Numbered from the stretch's first letter, positions 1 to 6,601 are shown. The stretch: DNA of 8,494 nucleotides from an uncultured bacterium (GCA_903911455.1 CAIWDQ010000059.1:1-8494); one strand, 5' to 3'. Numbers and translations: made by a program. Notes: a model not told the origin generated them from the letters alone.

Positions 1-297
1 AATATAATTTGTAATAGTATCATTAAAATAAACTTTTCCACTAATTAAAAGCTGATTTATTAGATAATTACTTTCCTGAAGGAATTTATCTTTCGATTTT
101 CTAACCGAACGTTTATCTGTTTTAGAGATATTATTTTTGTCGTTAGTATAATTCTCAATAAATAACTTAGTAATATCGTCGGGTATCTTACCCGAGCATT
201 TCAACAATTGATATTGATTAAAATCAACAGCCTGCTGAGCTTTTACAGAGTTCAATATACATACAAAGCACAATAATAAAAGATATAATTTCCTCAT
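1..297 (-). CDS. Exported protein, probable M48-type metallopeptidase (N-terminal part, runs off left edge)
   Basis: The reading frame is open for 99 codons from an ATG at 297-295 to the window edge, so the C-terminal part lies outside. The protein starts with a signal peptide: MRK, a hydrophobic run at about residues 4-16, then a probable signal peptidase I site after VKA, leaving QQAVDF as the mature N-terminus. The mature part reads LKCSGKIPDDITKLF, then a charged lysine-rich stretch, then LLISGKVYFNDTITNYI at the edge. From memory, this matches the segment that precedes the zinc-binding domain in exported M48-family peptidases of Bacteroidota (SGKIP ... SGKVLFNDP ... YINKVAD). The HEXXH motif itself is not in view, so the family call is inference. 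The signal peptide and the reading frame are seen directly. The start is the only ATG that gives the signal peptide, and a -7-like element lies 45 bp upstream. Confidence 0.6.
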   Translation of the reverse strand, partial: MRKLYLLLLCFVCILNSVKAQQAVDFNQYQLLKCSGKIPDDITKLFIENYTNDKNNISKTDKRSVRKSKDKFLQESNYLINQLLISGKVYFNDTITNYI

Positions 298-341
298 AAT
301 CTATTTAATTAATTGTATTTTTAAAGACATTTTTTACAAAC

Positions 342-349
342 CAAATATA
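342..349 (-). promoter_or_regulatory. Bacteroidota -7 promoter element for the gene at 1-297
   Basis: On the minus strand these bases read TATATTTG, a full match to TAnnTTTG, 45 bp before the ATG. No TTG at the usual -33 distance is visible, so only half of the promoter is supported. Confidence 0.4.
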
Positions 350-426
350 TTTCTACAAAAATAATAATTATAATTGGATATTGCAATCATAAAACAAAAC
401 ACATAATTTATAAATTACACATTCGC

Positions 427-615
427 AAAGTTGATTTATCATGATGCATAGTTGTTTTATGCTTGGTTAAAGTTCTTTTATTAATAATCAATGTTGTTTT
501 ATGTTTAGTCAAAGTTGTTTTGTGCTTGGTCAAAGTTGTTTTGTGCTTGGTCAAAGTTGTTTTGTGCTTGGTGAAAGTTGTTTTGTGCTTGGTCAAAGTT
601 GTTTTGTGCTTGGTC
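427..615. repeat. 21-bp tandem repeat array 1 (nine units)
   Basis: Nine head-to-tail units of exactly 21 bp start at 427, 448, 469, 490, 511, 532, 553, 574 and 595. On the plus strand the consensus begins AAAGTTGTTTTG and ends TGCTTGGTC. The five right-hand units (511-615) are identical except for a single C-to-G change at 573. The four left-hand units are progressively diverged but stay in phase. The units are directly adjacent, with no spacers. Read on the minus strand, the array encodes the heptapeptide TKHKTTL over and over, but that frame starts with TTG and has no ATG, so I treat the array as non-coding. It lies 201 bp beyond the hutH stop codon and 129 bp before the start of the left-edge gene. 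Confidence 0.95.
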
Positions 616-700
616 AACTATAGATAGACCTTGTGCAACCAATTAGCAGACATGTTAAAGTATATTATTACAGGTAGATAGATTGTTTTTAACAAACCCA

Positions 701-744
701 TTTATAAAATAAAAAAACTGAAACCTATTTTTAAGTTTCAGTTT
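701..744 (-). terminator. Intrinsic-type terminator behind hutH
   Basis: Perfect 10-bp arms AAACTGAAAC (715-724) and GTTTCAGTTT (735-744) enclose a 10-base loop. On the minus strand the stem is followed directly by a T-rich run (TTTTTTTATTTTAT, plus-strand positions 704-717). The placement about 75 bp past the hutH stop and the strand of the T tract point to termination of hutH transcripts. Confidence 0.75.
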
Positions 745-750
745 CTTAAT

Positions 751-789
751 AATGTTTATAGAAAGCCTTTTAGAGCTACTATAAACATT
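751..789 (-). other. Inverted repeat (RNA hairpin) just past hutH
   Basis: Perfect 11-bp arms AATGTTTATAG (751-761) and CTATAAACATT (779-789) flank a 17-base loop. The loop could form a short inner AGC/GCT pairing. The structure begins 28 bp after the hutH stop and lies upstream of the T-tailed terminator. It has no long T run of its own, so it may protect the transcript 3' end or assist termination. That role is inference. Confidence 0.6.
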
Positions 790-816
790 AAAAATATCAA
801 TATCATACTAAAAAAA

Positions 817-2340
817 CTAAAGCTGAAACATCTTAACATCCTCATAAGGAATCTCTAGTTTATAGTCTTTTAAGAAATTGATAGATTTAGCTATGTTAGT
901 GTACATCACTTCGTCGTCTTCAATGAATTTAACGTATTTACGGTAAGCTGCAACGAAGTTTTCAAGATAAGGGGAAGTCCTAGTAGGACGACGGAACTCC
1001 AAAGCCTGGGCTGCATTAAACAATTCAATAGCAATGATCTTCTCGAGGTTTTCCATTACCTTAAAACATTTGGTAGCAGCATTGGCACCCATACTTACAT
1101 GGTCCTCCTGCCCTTGTGATGACTCAATAGAGTCAACCGAAGATGGAGTACATAACTGCTTGTTCTGACTAACGATAGATGCAGATGTATATTGAGGGAT
1201 CATAAAACCACTATTCAAACCGGGATGCGAAACAAGGAAATGTGGAAGATCGCGTTTACCTGAAATCAACTGATAAGTACGACGTTCGGAGATATTACCA
1301 AGCTCTGCAAGTGCGATAGCAAGATTATCAAGTGCCAGAGCCAAAGGTTGTCCGTGGAAATTGCCTGCTGAGATAATCAAATCTTCGTCGGGAAAGATAG
1401 TAGGATTGTCGGTAACTGAATTTATCTCGTTTTTAAAGACGTAAGAGACATAATTAATTGAATCTTTGGAAGCTCCATGTACCTGAGGGATACAACGAAA
1501 CGAATAAGGATCCTGTACATGTGCCTTAGAGCGATGAATAAGTTCGCTACCTTCAAGTAAATTGTTAATACGGCGGGCAGTCTTAATCTGTCCTTTATGT
1601 GGGCGAATCAATTGAATGAGTTCGTGAAAAGGTTCAATTCGTCCATCAAAGGCATCTAAAGATAAAGCCCCGATAACATCTGCCAAACGTGACAATTTGA
1701 ATACCTTAAGACAACAATATACTCCATAAGCACTCATAAACTGAGTACCATTTAATAAAGCAAGTCCCTCTTTTGATTGCAATTCAACAGGTTTCCACTT
1801 AAACTTGTTGAGAATTGCATCAGCATTCATCTTCCTTCCTTTATAATAAACTTCGCCTAAGCCTAACAGTGGCAACGACATGTGCGCAAGTGGCGAAAGA
1901 TCACCAGAAGCACCTAAGGAACCCTGCTGATAAACAACGGGTATGATATCATGATTGTAGAAATCCAACAGACGCTCAACAGTTATAAGTTGCACACCTG
2001 AATGTCCGTAAGAAAGAGATTGAGCCTTCAACAAAAGCATCAACTTAACGATTTCCTGAGGAACTTCATCGCCAGTGCCACATGCATGCGACATTACAAG
2101 GTTCTTTTGTAAAGCACTAAGGTCTTCATTTGAAATAACATGATCGCATAAAGAACCAAAGCCGGTATTAATACCATAAATAGGTTCAGTTTGCGATTTC
2201 ATCTTATTATCAAGGTAAGTACGACACTTTACAATACGTTTTTTAGCATCTTCGGAAAGTTGTATCGTATAATGATTTTTAATTATCTCATCAATAGTTT
2301 CAAAACTAAGAATGTTGTTATCAATATAATGTATATGCAT
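817..2340 (-). CDS. hutH: Histidine ammonia-lyase
   Basis: Cytoplasmic enzyme that converts L-histidine to urocanate and ammonia, the first step of histidine degradation. The 507-residue length is normal for the family. Visible signatures are the Ala144-Ser145-Gly146 triad (in GSLGASGDLSPLAH) that cyclises to the MIO electrophile; Tyr55 in YGINTGFG; His85 in SHACGTG; Asn197 in NGTQ; Tyr279 and Arg282 in QDPYSFR; Phe328 in GNFHG; and Glu412 in SSQGQEDHVSMG. These align with Tyr53, His83, Asn195, Tyr280, Arg283, Phe329 and Glu414 of the Pseudomonas putida enzyme (numbering from memory). The His and Glu favour histidine over the tyrosine or phenylalanine ammonia-lyases. The frame ends in TAG at 817-819. 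It begins at an ATG with a TAnnTTTG promoter element 24 bp upstream and is divergent from the peptidase gene at 2558. No hutU, hutI, hutG or formiminotransferase gene is present in this window, so it stands apart from a hut operon here. Confidence 0.95.
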   Translation of the reverse strand: MHIHYIDNNILSFETIDEIIKNHYTIQLSEDAKKRIVKCRTYLDNKMKSQTEPIYGINTGFGSLCDHVISNEDLSALQKNLVMSHACGTGDEVPQEIVKLMLLLKAQSLSYGHSGVQLITVERLLDFYNHDIIPVVYQQGSLGASGDLSPLAHMSLPLLGLGEVYYKGRKMNADAILNKFKWKPVELQSKEGLALLNGTQFMSAYGVYCCLKVFKLSRLADVIGALSLDAFDGRIEPFHELIQLIRPHKGQIKTARRINNLLEGSELIHRSKAHVQDPYSFRCIPQVHGASKDSINYVSYVFKNEINSVTDNPTIFPDEDLIISAGNFHGQPLALALDNLAIALAELGNISERRTYQLISGKRDLPHFLVSHPGLNSGFMIPQYTSASIVSQNKQLCTPSSVDSIESSQGQEDHVSMGANAATKCFKVMENLEKIIAIELFNAAQALEFRRPTRTSPYLENFVAAYRKYVKFIEDDEVMYTNIAKSINFLKDYKLEIPYEDVKMFQL

Positions 2341-2363
2341 TTTAATATGTATTCAATTTTCTG

Positions 2364-2391
2364 CAAAAGTACTACATTTATTCATGCCAAA
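2364..2391 (-). promoter_or_regulatory. Promoter of hutH
   Basis: On the minus strand positions 2371-2364 read TACTTTTG, matching TAnnTTTG, and are followed by C, as is common. A TTTG at 2391-2388 could be the -33 element, but the 16-bp gap is shorter than the usual 19-21. The -7 element lies 24 bp before the ATG, giving a short leader. Confidence 0.6.
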
Positions 2392-2501
2392 TTAAGAATC
2401 CTTATCAAGATTTGGTTAATTTTTAGTTTAAGATTGAGTAGTATTAGTGTTTAAATATGAGTATTAGTAATTTTCTCAGGTTATTTAATAATATTTATAC
2501 C

Positions 2502-2530
2502 TTGTATTATTAAAAACCTTAGTACCTTTG
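2502..2530 (+). promoter_or_regulatory. Promoter of the exported peptidase gene
   Basis: TACCTTTG at 2523-2530 matches the Bacteroidota -7 consensus, with a TTG at 2502-2504 after an 18-bp spacer. The ATG is 27 bp beyond the -7 element. The leader is A+T-rich and shows no Shine-Dalgarno sequence, as expected in this phylum. Confidence 0.65.
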
Positions 2531-2557
2531 CTCGGAAATTAAACATAAATAATTTAC

Positions 2558-4591
2558 ATGAAAAAAGTATCAGTAATCTTCTTAACTATAATGTTATTAG
2601 GAGGTATATTAACAACAAAAGCTCAAAAGATGAGTGCAATAGATCAAAATACAATTCAGAAAACTATAAAGAGTATAGTAACTAAATATGGTGAAACCAA
2701 TAGTTTTAGAATTACAAAAGGAGTAACACAAACTGCTGCATTCTGGACGCTAAAAGACGGAACAGCACAGGAGTTTGAAACTTTTTGTACAGATAATTTC
2801 ATTAATGATCCAGTTAAGTTAGAATTGGTTTTTCAGAAGATATCTACAAATCTGGAAGTTTTATTTGGAAATTATAATAAGATAAGTGTGGATCTTAAGC
2901 TTCCTTTACATTTAAATATGGGTGATATTCTACCTGTTGATGAGATATTTGGAGGATATGATGCTTCAGCTCATTTTAATGATGATCTGTTTAATAACAA
3001 GGTAGCCTTTATTACGCTACTTAACTTTCCATTTTACTCTTTAAAGGAAAAAACTGAATTAAGTAAGAACTGGACTCGCCAACAGTGGGCTTATGCCAGA
3101 GTAGGTGACTTATTTACATCAAGAGTACCTTCTGATTTGCTATTGAAAGTATCTGAAGCAACAACTAATTCGGAAACTTATATTTCAGACTATAACATTT
3201 GTATGGGAAACTTAGTTGATACTAAAGGAAAAGTATTGTTTCCTAAAGATTTAAAGCTTATAACTCACTGGGGTTTGAGGGATGAATTGAAATCTAATTA
3301 TAATAAAACAGGACTTGAGAAACAAAAGATGATTTATGAGGTGATGAAGCATATTATTCAACAAGATATCCCTCAACAGGTGATTAATAATAACAAACTT
3401 ACATGGAATCCTTTCACAAATAAAGCTTTTGAGAATGAAAAGGAAGCTGCAGTTACTCCAGAAGCTGACACACGTTACTTAATGCTGCTTAATAACTTCA
3501 AAGCTCAGAAAGCATTAGATATTTATAATCCACAATATCCAACTTATATAAGTCGTACTTTTGAACAAAGCATGGAAATGCCACAGGAAGAAGTTGAAAA
3601 GCTTTTTATTAAATTCATGACTTCTCCACAAGTTAATGAAGTTGCAAAACTTATAAGTAAAAGACTGGGCAGAAAGCTTGAACCTTTTGATATTTGGTAT
3701 GATGGTTTTAAACCTCGCAGTACTATGAAAGAAAGTGATCTGGATGCTCAAACAAAGCAACTTTATCCTAATAAAGATGCATTTGAAAAAGAATTACCTT
3801 TTATCCTTAAGAAACTTGGCTTTACTCCTGAGAAAGCAGCTTATATTACATCTAAAATAACTGTTGATGCAGCAAGAGGTTCAGGGCATGCATGGGGTGC
3901 ACAGATGAAGTCGGATAAAGCCCGTTTACGTACAAGGATAAATGCTGATGGCATGAATTACAAAGGTTATAACATTGCTGTACATGAGTTTGGTCATAAT
4001 GTGGAACAGACAATCTCGTTGAATGATGTTGACTATTATGTATTAAATGGTGTCCCAAATACTGCCTTTACCGAAGCTCTTGCATTCATTTTCCAGAAAA
4101 GAGATCTGGAACTTTTAGGTATAAAGAATGATGATGCAAATAAAGATCATTATCTTGCTCTTGATAACTTCTGGGCATGTTATGAAATTATGGGAGTTTC
4201 GCTTGTAGATATGGCAGTGTGGAAATGGATGTATCAAAACCCTAATGCTACTCCTGCTCAGCTAAAAGCACAGGTAATTATTATAGCCAAAGAGGTTTGG
4301 AATAAATACTATGCTCCGGTTTTTGGAAGTAAAGATGAACCTATCTTAGCCATTTATTCACACATGATTGACTCTCCTTTATATTTGTCTGCTTATCCTG
4401 TAGGACATCTTATAGATTTCCAGATTGAGAAACAAATTGCCGGTAAAAACTTTGCAACAGAAATACAAAGGATCTATTCATATGGAAAAATTATTCCTAA
4501 TGTTTGGATGATGCATGCTGTAAATAAAGAAGTATCTATTGATCCGATGTTAGAGGCTACTACAGAGGCTTTAAAGGCTATCAAGAAATAA
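2558..4591 (+). CDS. Exported zinc metallopeptidase, M3-like (gluzincin)
   Basis: A 677-residue protein with a signal peptide (MKK, hydrophobic residues 4-17, probable cleavage after TKA at about residue 22), so probably periplasmic or surface-exposed. The zinc motif is HEFGH at 476-480, with Glu477 as the catalytic base. A likely third ligand is Glu506 in NTAFTEALAF, 26 residues after the second histidine, close to the spacing in thimet oligopeptidase. Near the C-terminus, His602, Tyr609 and Tyr613 lie in SHMIDSPLYLSAYPVGH. They parallel the substrate-binding His600, Tyr609 and Tyr612 of thimet oligopeptidase (numbering from memory). These features point to a mostly helical M3/M2/M32-type oligopeptidase. 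The usual M3 extension HEXGHxxH is absent (HEFGHNVEQ), so this is a divergent branch and the substrate is unknown. The gene has its own promoter and a long hairpin after the stop, so it is probably transcribed alone. Confidence 0.75.
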   Translation: MKKVSVIFLTIMLLGGILTTKAQKMSAIDQNTIQKTIKSIVTKYGETNSFRITKGVTQTAAFWTLKDGTAQEFETFCTDNFINDPVKLELVFQKISTNLEVLFGNYNKISVDLKLPLHLNMGDILPVDEIFGGYDASAHFNDDLFNNKVAFITLLNFPFYSLKEKTELSKNWTRQQWAYARVGDLFTSRVPSDLLLKVSEATTNSETYISDYNICMGNLVDTKGKVLFPKDLKLITHWGLRDELKSNYNKTGLEKQKMIYEVMKHIIQQDIPQQVINNNKLTWNPFTNKAFENEKEAAVTPEADTRYLMLLNNFKAQKALDIYNPQYPTYISRTFEQSMEMPQEEVEKLFIKFMTSPQVNEVAKLISKRLGRKLEPFDIWYDGFKPRSTMKESDLDAQTKQLYPNKDAFEKELPFILKKLGFTPEKAAYITSKITVDAARGSGHAWGAQMKSDKARLRTRINADGMNYKGYNIAVHEFGHNVEQTISLNDVDYYVLNGVPNTAFTEALAFIFQKRDLELLGIKNDDANKDHYLALDNFWACYEIMGVSLVDMAVWKWMYQNPNATPAQLKAQVIIIAKEVWNKYYAPVFGSKDEPILAIYSHMIDSPLYLSAYPVGHLIDFQIEKQIAGKNFATEIQRIYSYGKIIPNVWMMHAVNKEVSIDPMLEATTEALKAIKK

Positions 4592-4612
4592 AATAACTCA
4601 TGTAAAACATAT

Positions 4613-4663
4613 TAAAGCGAAGAGTCTTTCTTAATTTTAATTAATGAAAAGCTCTTCGCTTTA
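4613..4663 (+). terminator. Long hairpin, probable terminator of the exported peptidase gene
   Basis: Perfect 12-bp arms TAAAGCGAAGAG (4613-4624) and CTCTTCGCTTTA (4652-4663) begin 21 bp after the stop codon. Pairing continues inward as a U-G wobble at 4625/4651, one mismatch, then CTTT-type pairing at 4627-4630 with 4646-4649. The loop itself can fold through TTAATT/AATTAA (4631-4636/4639-4644). The T-rich part after the stem is short and broken. The hairpin separates the peptidase gene from the downstream glycosylase operon. Confidence 0.75.
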
Positions 4664-4704
4664 TAATAAATTTCAAAACATAATTATTCTTTTTTAATAT
4701 TATT

Positions 4705-5283
4705 ATGAAAACACGCTGCAACTGGAGTAAAGATAATGATTTAATGATTGCTTATCATGATGATGAATGGGGTGTTCCTCTTCATGATGATGCTAAATTA
4801 TTTGAATATCTGGTTCTGGATGCTTTTCAGGCAGGTCTTAGCTGGAATACAATTCTTAACAAGAGAGAAAACTTTCGCAATGCACTTGATAACTTCAATT
4901 ATAAAAAGATAGCTCAATATGATGAGAAAAAAATTGAGAGTTTATTGAGAGATGCAGGAATTATAAGAAACAATATGAAAGTTAATGCTACTGTAACCAA
5001 TGCAAAAGCTTTTATAGCTGTACAAGAAGAGTTTGGAAGCTTTGATAAGTACATCTGGCAGTTTGTTAATAATGAAACCATCGTAAACAATTGGACTAGC
5101 CTTAAAGAGGTTCCAGCTAAAACTGATATGTCTGATGCTATGAGTAAGGACTTATCAAAAAGAGGCTTTAAGTTTGTTGGATCAACTATATGCTATGCTT
5201 TCATGCAGGCAGCTGGCATGGTTAACGATCATTTAATTACATGTTTCAGGCATCGCGAATTAATCAAATCCAAAACCAAATAA
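4705..5283 (+). CDS. tag: DNA-3-methyladenine glycosylase I
   Basis: Base-excision repair enzyme that removes 3-methyladenine from alkylated DNA. At 192 residues it is close to the 187 of E. coli Tag and aligns along its whole length. The family's zinc snap is complete: Cys5 in RCNW, His18 in AYHDDEWG, and His176 and Cys180 in NDHLITC. Other conserved blocks are FQAGLSW (41-47), the following KREN, DAGIIRN, and the RGFKFVGSTICYAFMQAAGMVNDH block. The residue aligned with E. coli Glu38, which contacts the flipped base, is Asp39 here (LDAFQAGLSW), a conservative change. I chose the ATG at 4705 because it places the zinc cysteine at residue 5, as in the family. The gene ends in tandem stops (TAATAA), and the transporter gene begins 3 bp after the first stop, so the two are probably co-transcribed. 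I see no clear TAnnTTTG promoter in the short gap before it. Confidence 0.95.
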   Translation: MKTRCNWSKDNDLMIAYHDDEWGVPLHDDAKLFEYLVLDAFQAGLSWNTILNKRENFRNALDNFNYKKIAQYDEKKIESLLRDAGIIRNNMKVNATVTNAKAFIAVQEEFGSFDKYIWQFVNNETIVNNWTSLKEVPAKTDMSDAMSKDLSKRGFKFVGSTICYAFMQAAGMVNDHLITCFRHRELIKSKTK

Positions 5284-5286
5284 TAA

Positions 5287-6183
5287 ATGTTTGCATCCCA
5301 TATTGGTGAATTTGCTGCACTTTTTACTGCATTCTGCTGGACTGCAACTGCCCTCGCTTTTGAATCTGCTAGTAATAAAGTAGGATCTATTGCTGTAAAC
5401 ATTATACGATTATCTTTCGCTTTCGTTTTCTTAAGTATCTATTGTCTAATAGTTAGAGGCAGTATTCTCCCTTTAGATGCGACACCACATGCATGGTTAT
5501 GGCTCTCCATTTCAGGTTTTATTGGTTTCGTTTTAGGCGACCTTTTCCTTTTTGAATCGTACACGATAGTCGGTTCGCGTATCTCTATGCTTATGATGAC
5601 ATTAGTGCCTCCCATGACTGCATTAATAAGCTGGTTAATGCTCAACGAAACTCTTAATGCAGCTAGCCTTATAGGGATGGCTTTAACATTGAGTGGCATA
5701 GCTTTAGTTATTTTAAACAGAGGTAGTGGCGAGAAATTCTTTTCATTTAATCATCCTGTAAAAGGTATTTTCTTTGCATTTCTGGGTGCTGTTGGGCAAT
5801 CCGTTGGTCTAGTATTCAGTAAAGTAGGAATGGGAACTTATAATGCCTTTGCGGCAACGCAAATCAGAATTATTACAGGAATAATCGGCTTTGCAATTAT
5901 GATTACTTTATGGAAGAAATGGGGAAACATTGCAACAGCATTCAAAAACACAACGGCAATTAAGCGAATAACTGTAGGTTCGGTTTTTGGTCCATTTCTG
6001 GGAGTATCATTCTCATTATATGCGGTTCAGCACACAAATGCAGGCATTGCATCCACAATTATGGCTATTGTTCCTATCTTAATTATTCCTCCGGCTATTT
6101 TATTTAAAAAAGAGAAAGTCACTTTGCGTGAAGTTATCGGTGCTGTGATTAGTGTTGTTGGGGTTGCTTTGTTTTTTATTTAA
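5287..6183 (+). CDS. EamA/DMT-family transporter
   Basis: Inner-membrane protein of 298 residues from the drug/metabolite transporter superfamily, with ten predicted membrane helices arranged as two EamA repeats. The first repeat covers about residues 8-143 (helices near 8-26, 35-57, 69-87, 97-115 and 124-143). The second covers about 158-297 (near 160-178, 189-207, 228-246, 252-272 and 280-297). Each repeat ends in the typical pattern of a short charged loop followed by a glycine-rich helix: LNETLNAASLIGMALTLSG and FKKEKVTLREVIGAVIS. Members export amino acids, metabolites or drugs, and the substrate cannot be read from sequence. It starts 3 bp after the glycosylase stop, with no promoter between, so it is the second gene of that operon. 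It converges on the YitT pair. No terminator hairpin is visible before the repeat array downstream. Confidence 0.9.
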   Translation: MFASHIGEFAALFTAFCWTATALAFESASNKVGSIAVNIIRLSFAFVFLSIYCLIVRGSILPLDATPHAWLWLSISGFIGFVLGDLFLFESYTIVGSRISMLMMTLVPPMTALISWLMLNETLNAASLIGMALTLSGIALVILNRGSGEKFFSFNHPVKGIFFAFLGAVGQSVGLVFSKVGMGTYNAFAATQIRIITGIIGFAIMITLWKKWGNIATAFKNTTAIKRITVGSVFGPFLGVSFSLYAVQHTNAGIASTIMAIVPILIIPPAILFKKEKVTLREVIGAVISVVGVALFFI

Positions 6184-6236
6184 ATTTAAACCCCTCTTTT
6201 CAAACACATTAAAATAGGATTCAAATTAAATTTCAG

Positions 6237-6507
6237 CATATTCATTTCAGATTGTAAAAAGTTCATCTCGGTCTGTTAAAATTTCACCTCATGCTGTAAA
6301 TATCCATTTTGATCTTATCAAAGTTCATCTTGGATCACTTAATACTCATCTCGGGTAGTTTTGAGTTCATCTCAGCATACTCAAAGTTCATTTTGATCTG
6401 CAATGGGCCCATCTCTACTTGTAAAACTTCATTTTGGTCTGTTACATGTTCATCTCAGCCTGTTCAAAGTTCATCTCAATTTACAACAAGGTCATTTTAT
6501 GCATTAT
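6237..6507. repeat. 21-bp-period tandem repeat array 2 (13 degenerate units)
   Basis: The TCAT core of each unit (CCAT or TCAC in three units) starts at 6242, 6263, 6284, 6304, 6325, 6346, 6367, 6388, 6409, 6429, 6450, 6471 and 6492. The step is therefore 21 bp, except for two 20-bp steps (6284-6304 and 6409-6429). On the plus strand the consensus begins AAAGTTCATCTC and ends GGTCTGTTC. Units differ at several positions each, so this array looks older or less homogenised than array 1. The two single-base shortenings change reading frame but not the spacing pattern, so selection or copying acts on DNA rather than on a protein. Aligned from AAAGTT, 13 of 21 consensus bases match array 1. Confidence 0.85.
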
Positions 6508-6601
6508 ATGATTTCAATTAAAATGTCATACATTAAAAATAAAAATTTACATCATTAATAAACTCTGAATAATATTCAAACCAACTCAAGCTATATTAAA
6601 T

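Larger units (their letters stand above)
298..816. other. Gene-free stretch between hutH and the left-edge gene
   Basis: This 519-bp interval contains, from right to left, an 11-bp inverted repeat, a terminator-like hairpin with a T-rich tail, about 95 bp with nothing recognisable, the 21-bp tandem array, and the putative promoter of the left-edge gene. I see no convincing gene. The only long open frames run through the tandem array and lack an ATG. Confidence 0.7.

Noticed and set aside
427..615. CRISPR array
   Set aside because: The units are directly adjacent with no unique spacers, and no cas-like gene is present.
408..617. Minus-strand open frame encoding repeated TKHKTTL heptapeptides
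   Set aside because: It exists because a 21-bp unit preserves frame automatically. It starts with TTG, has no visible promoter, and the left-hand units lose the peptide pattern.
817..2340. Assignment as tyrosine or phenylalanine ammonia-lyase
   Set aside because: His85 in the SHACGTG block and Glu412 in QGQEDHVSMG are the residues expected of histidine ammonia-lyases.
2191..2454. Plus-strand open frame overlapping the hutH start
   Set aside because: It is mostly antisense to conserved hutH codons, has no recognisable protein features, and covers the hutH promoter.
2558..4591. Assignment to family M49 (dipeptidyl peptidase III)
   Set aside because: M49 has the HEXXGH motif with one extra residue and an EECRAE-type second motif. 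This protein has a standard HEXXH and neither of those.
5439..5699. Minus-strand open frame inside the transporter gene
   Set aside because: It is the antisense shadow of clear membrane-helix coding sequence. The same holds for the other short antisense frames inside the peptidase and YitT genes.
427..6507. Repeat units as a series of minus-strand promoters
   Set aside because: Many units contain CAACTTTG or GAACTTTG on the minus strand, close to TAnnTTTG, but the essential first T is missing. The TTG of the preceding unit is only 13 bp away instead of about 19-21.
6309..6521. Plus-strand open frame across array 2
   Set aside because: It starts with TTG, and its heptad pattern changes at the 20-bp unit near 6409-6429, so the frame is not what is conserved.
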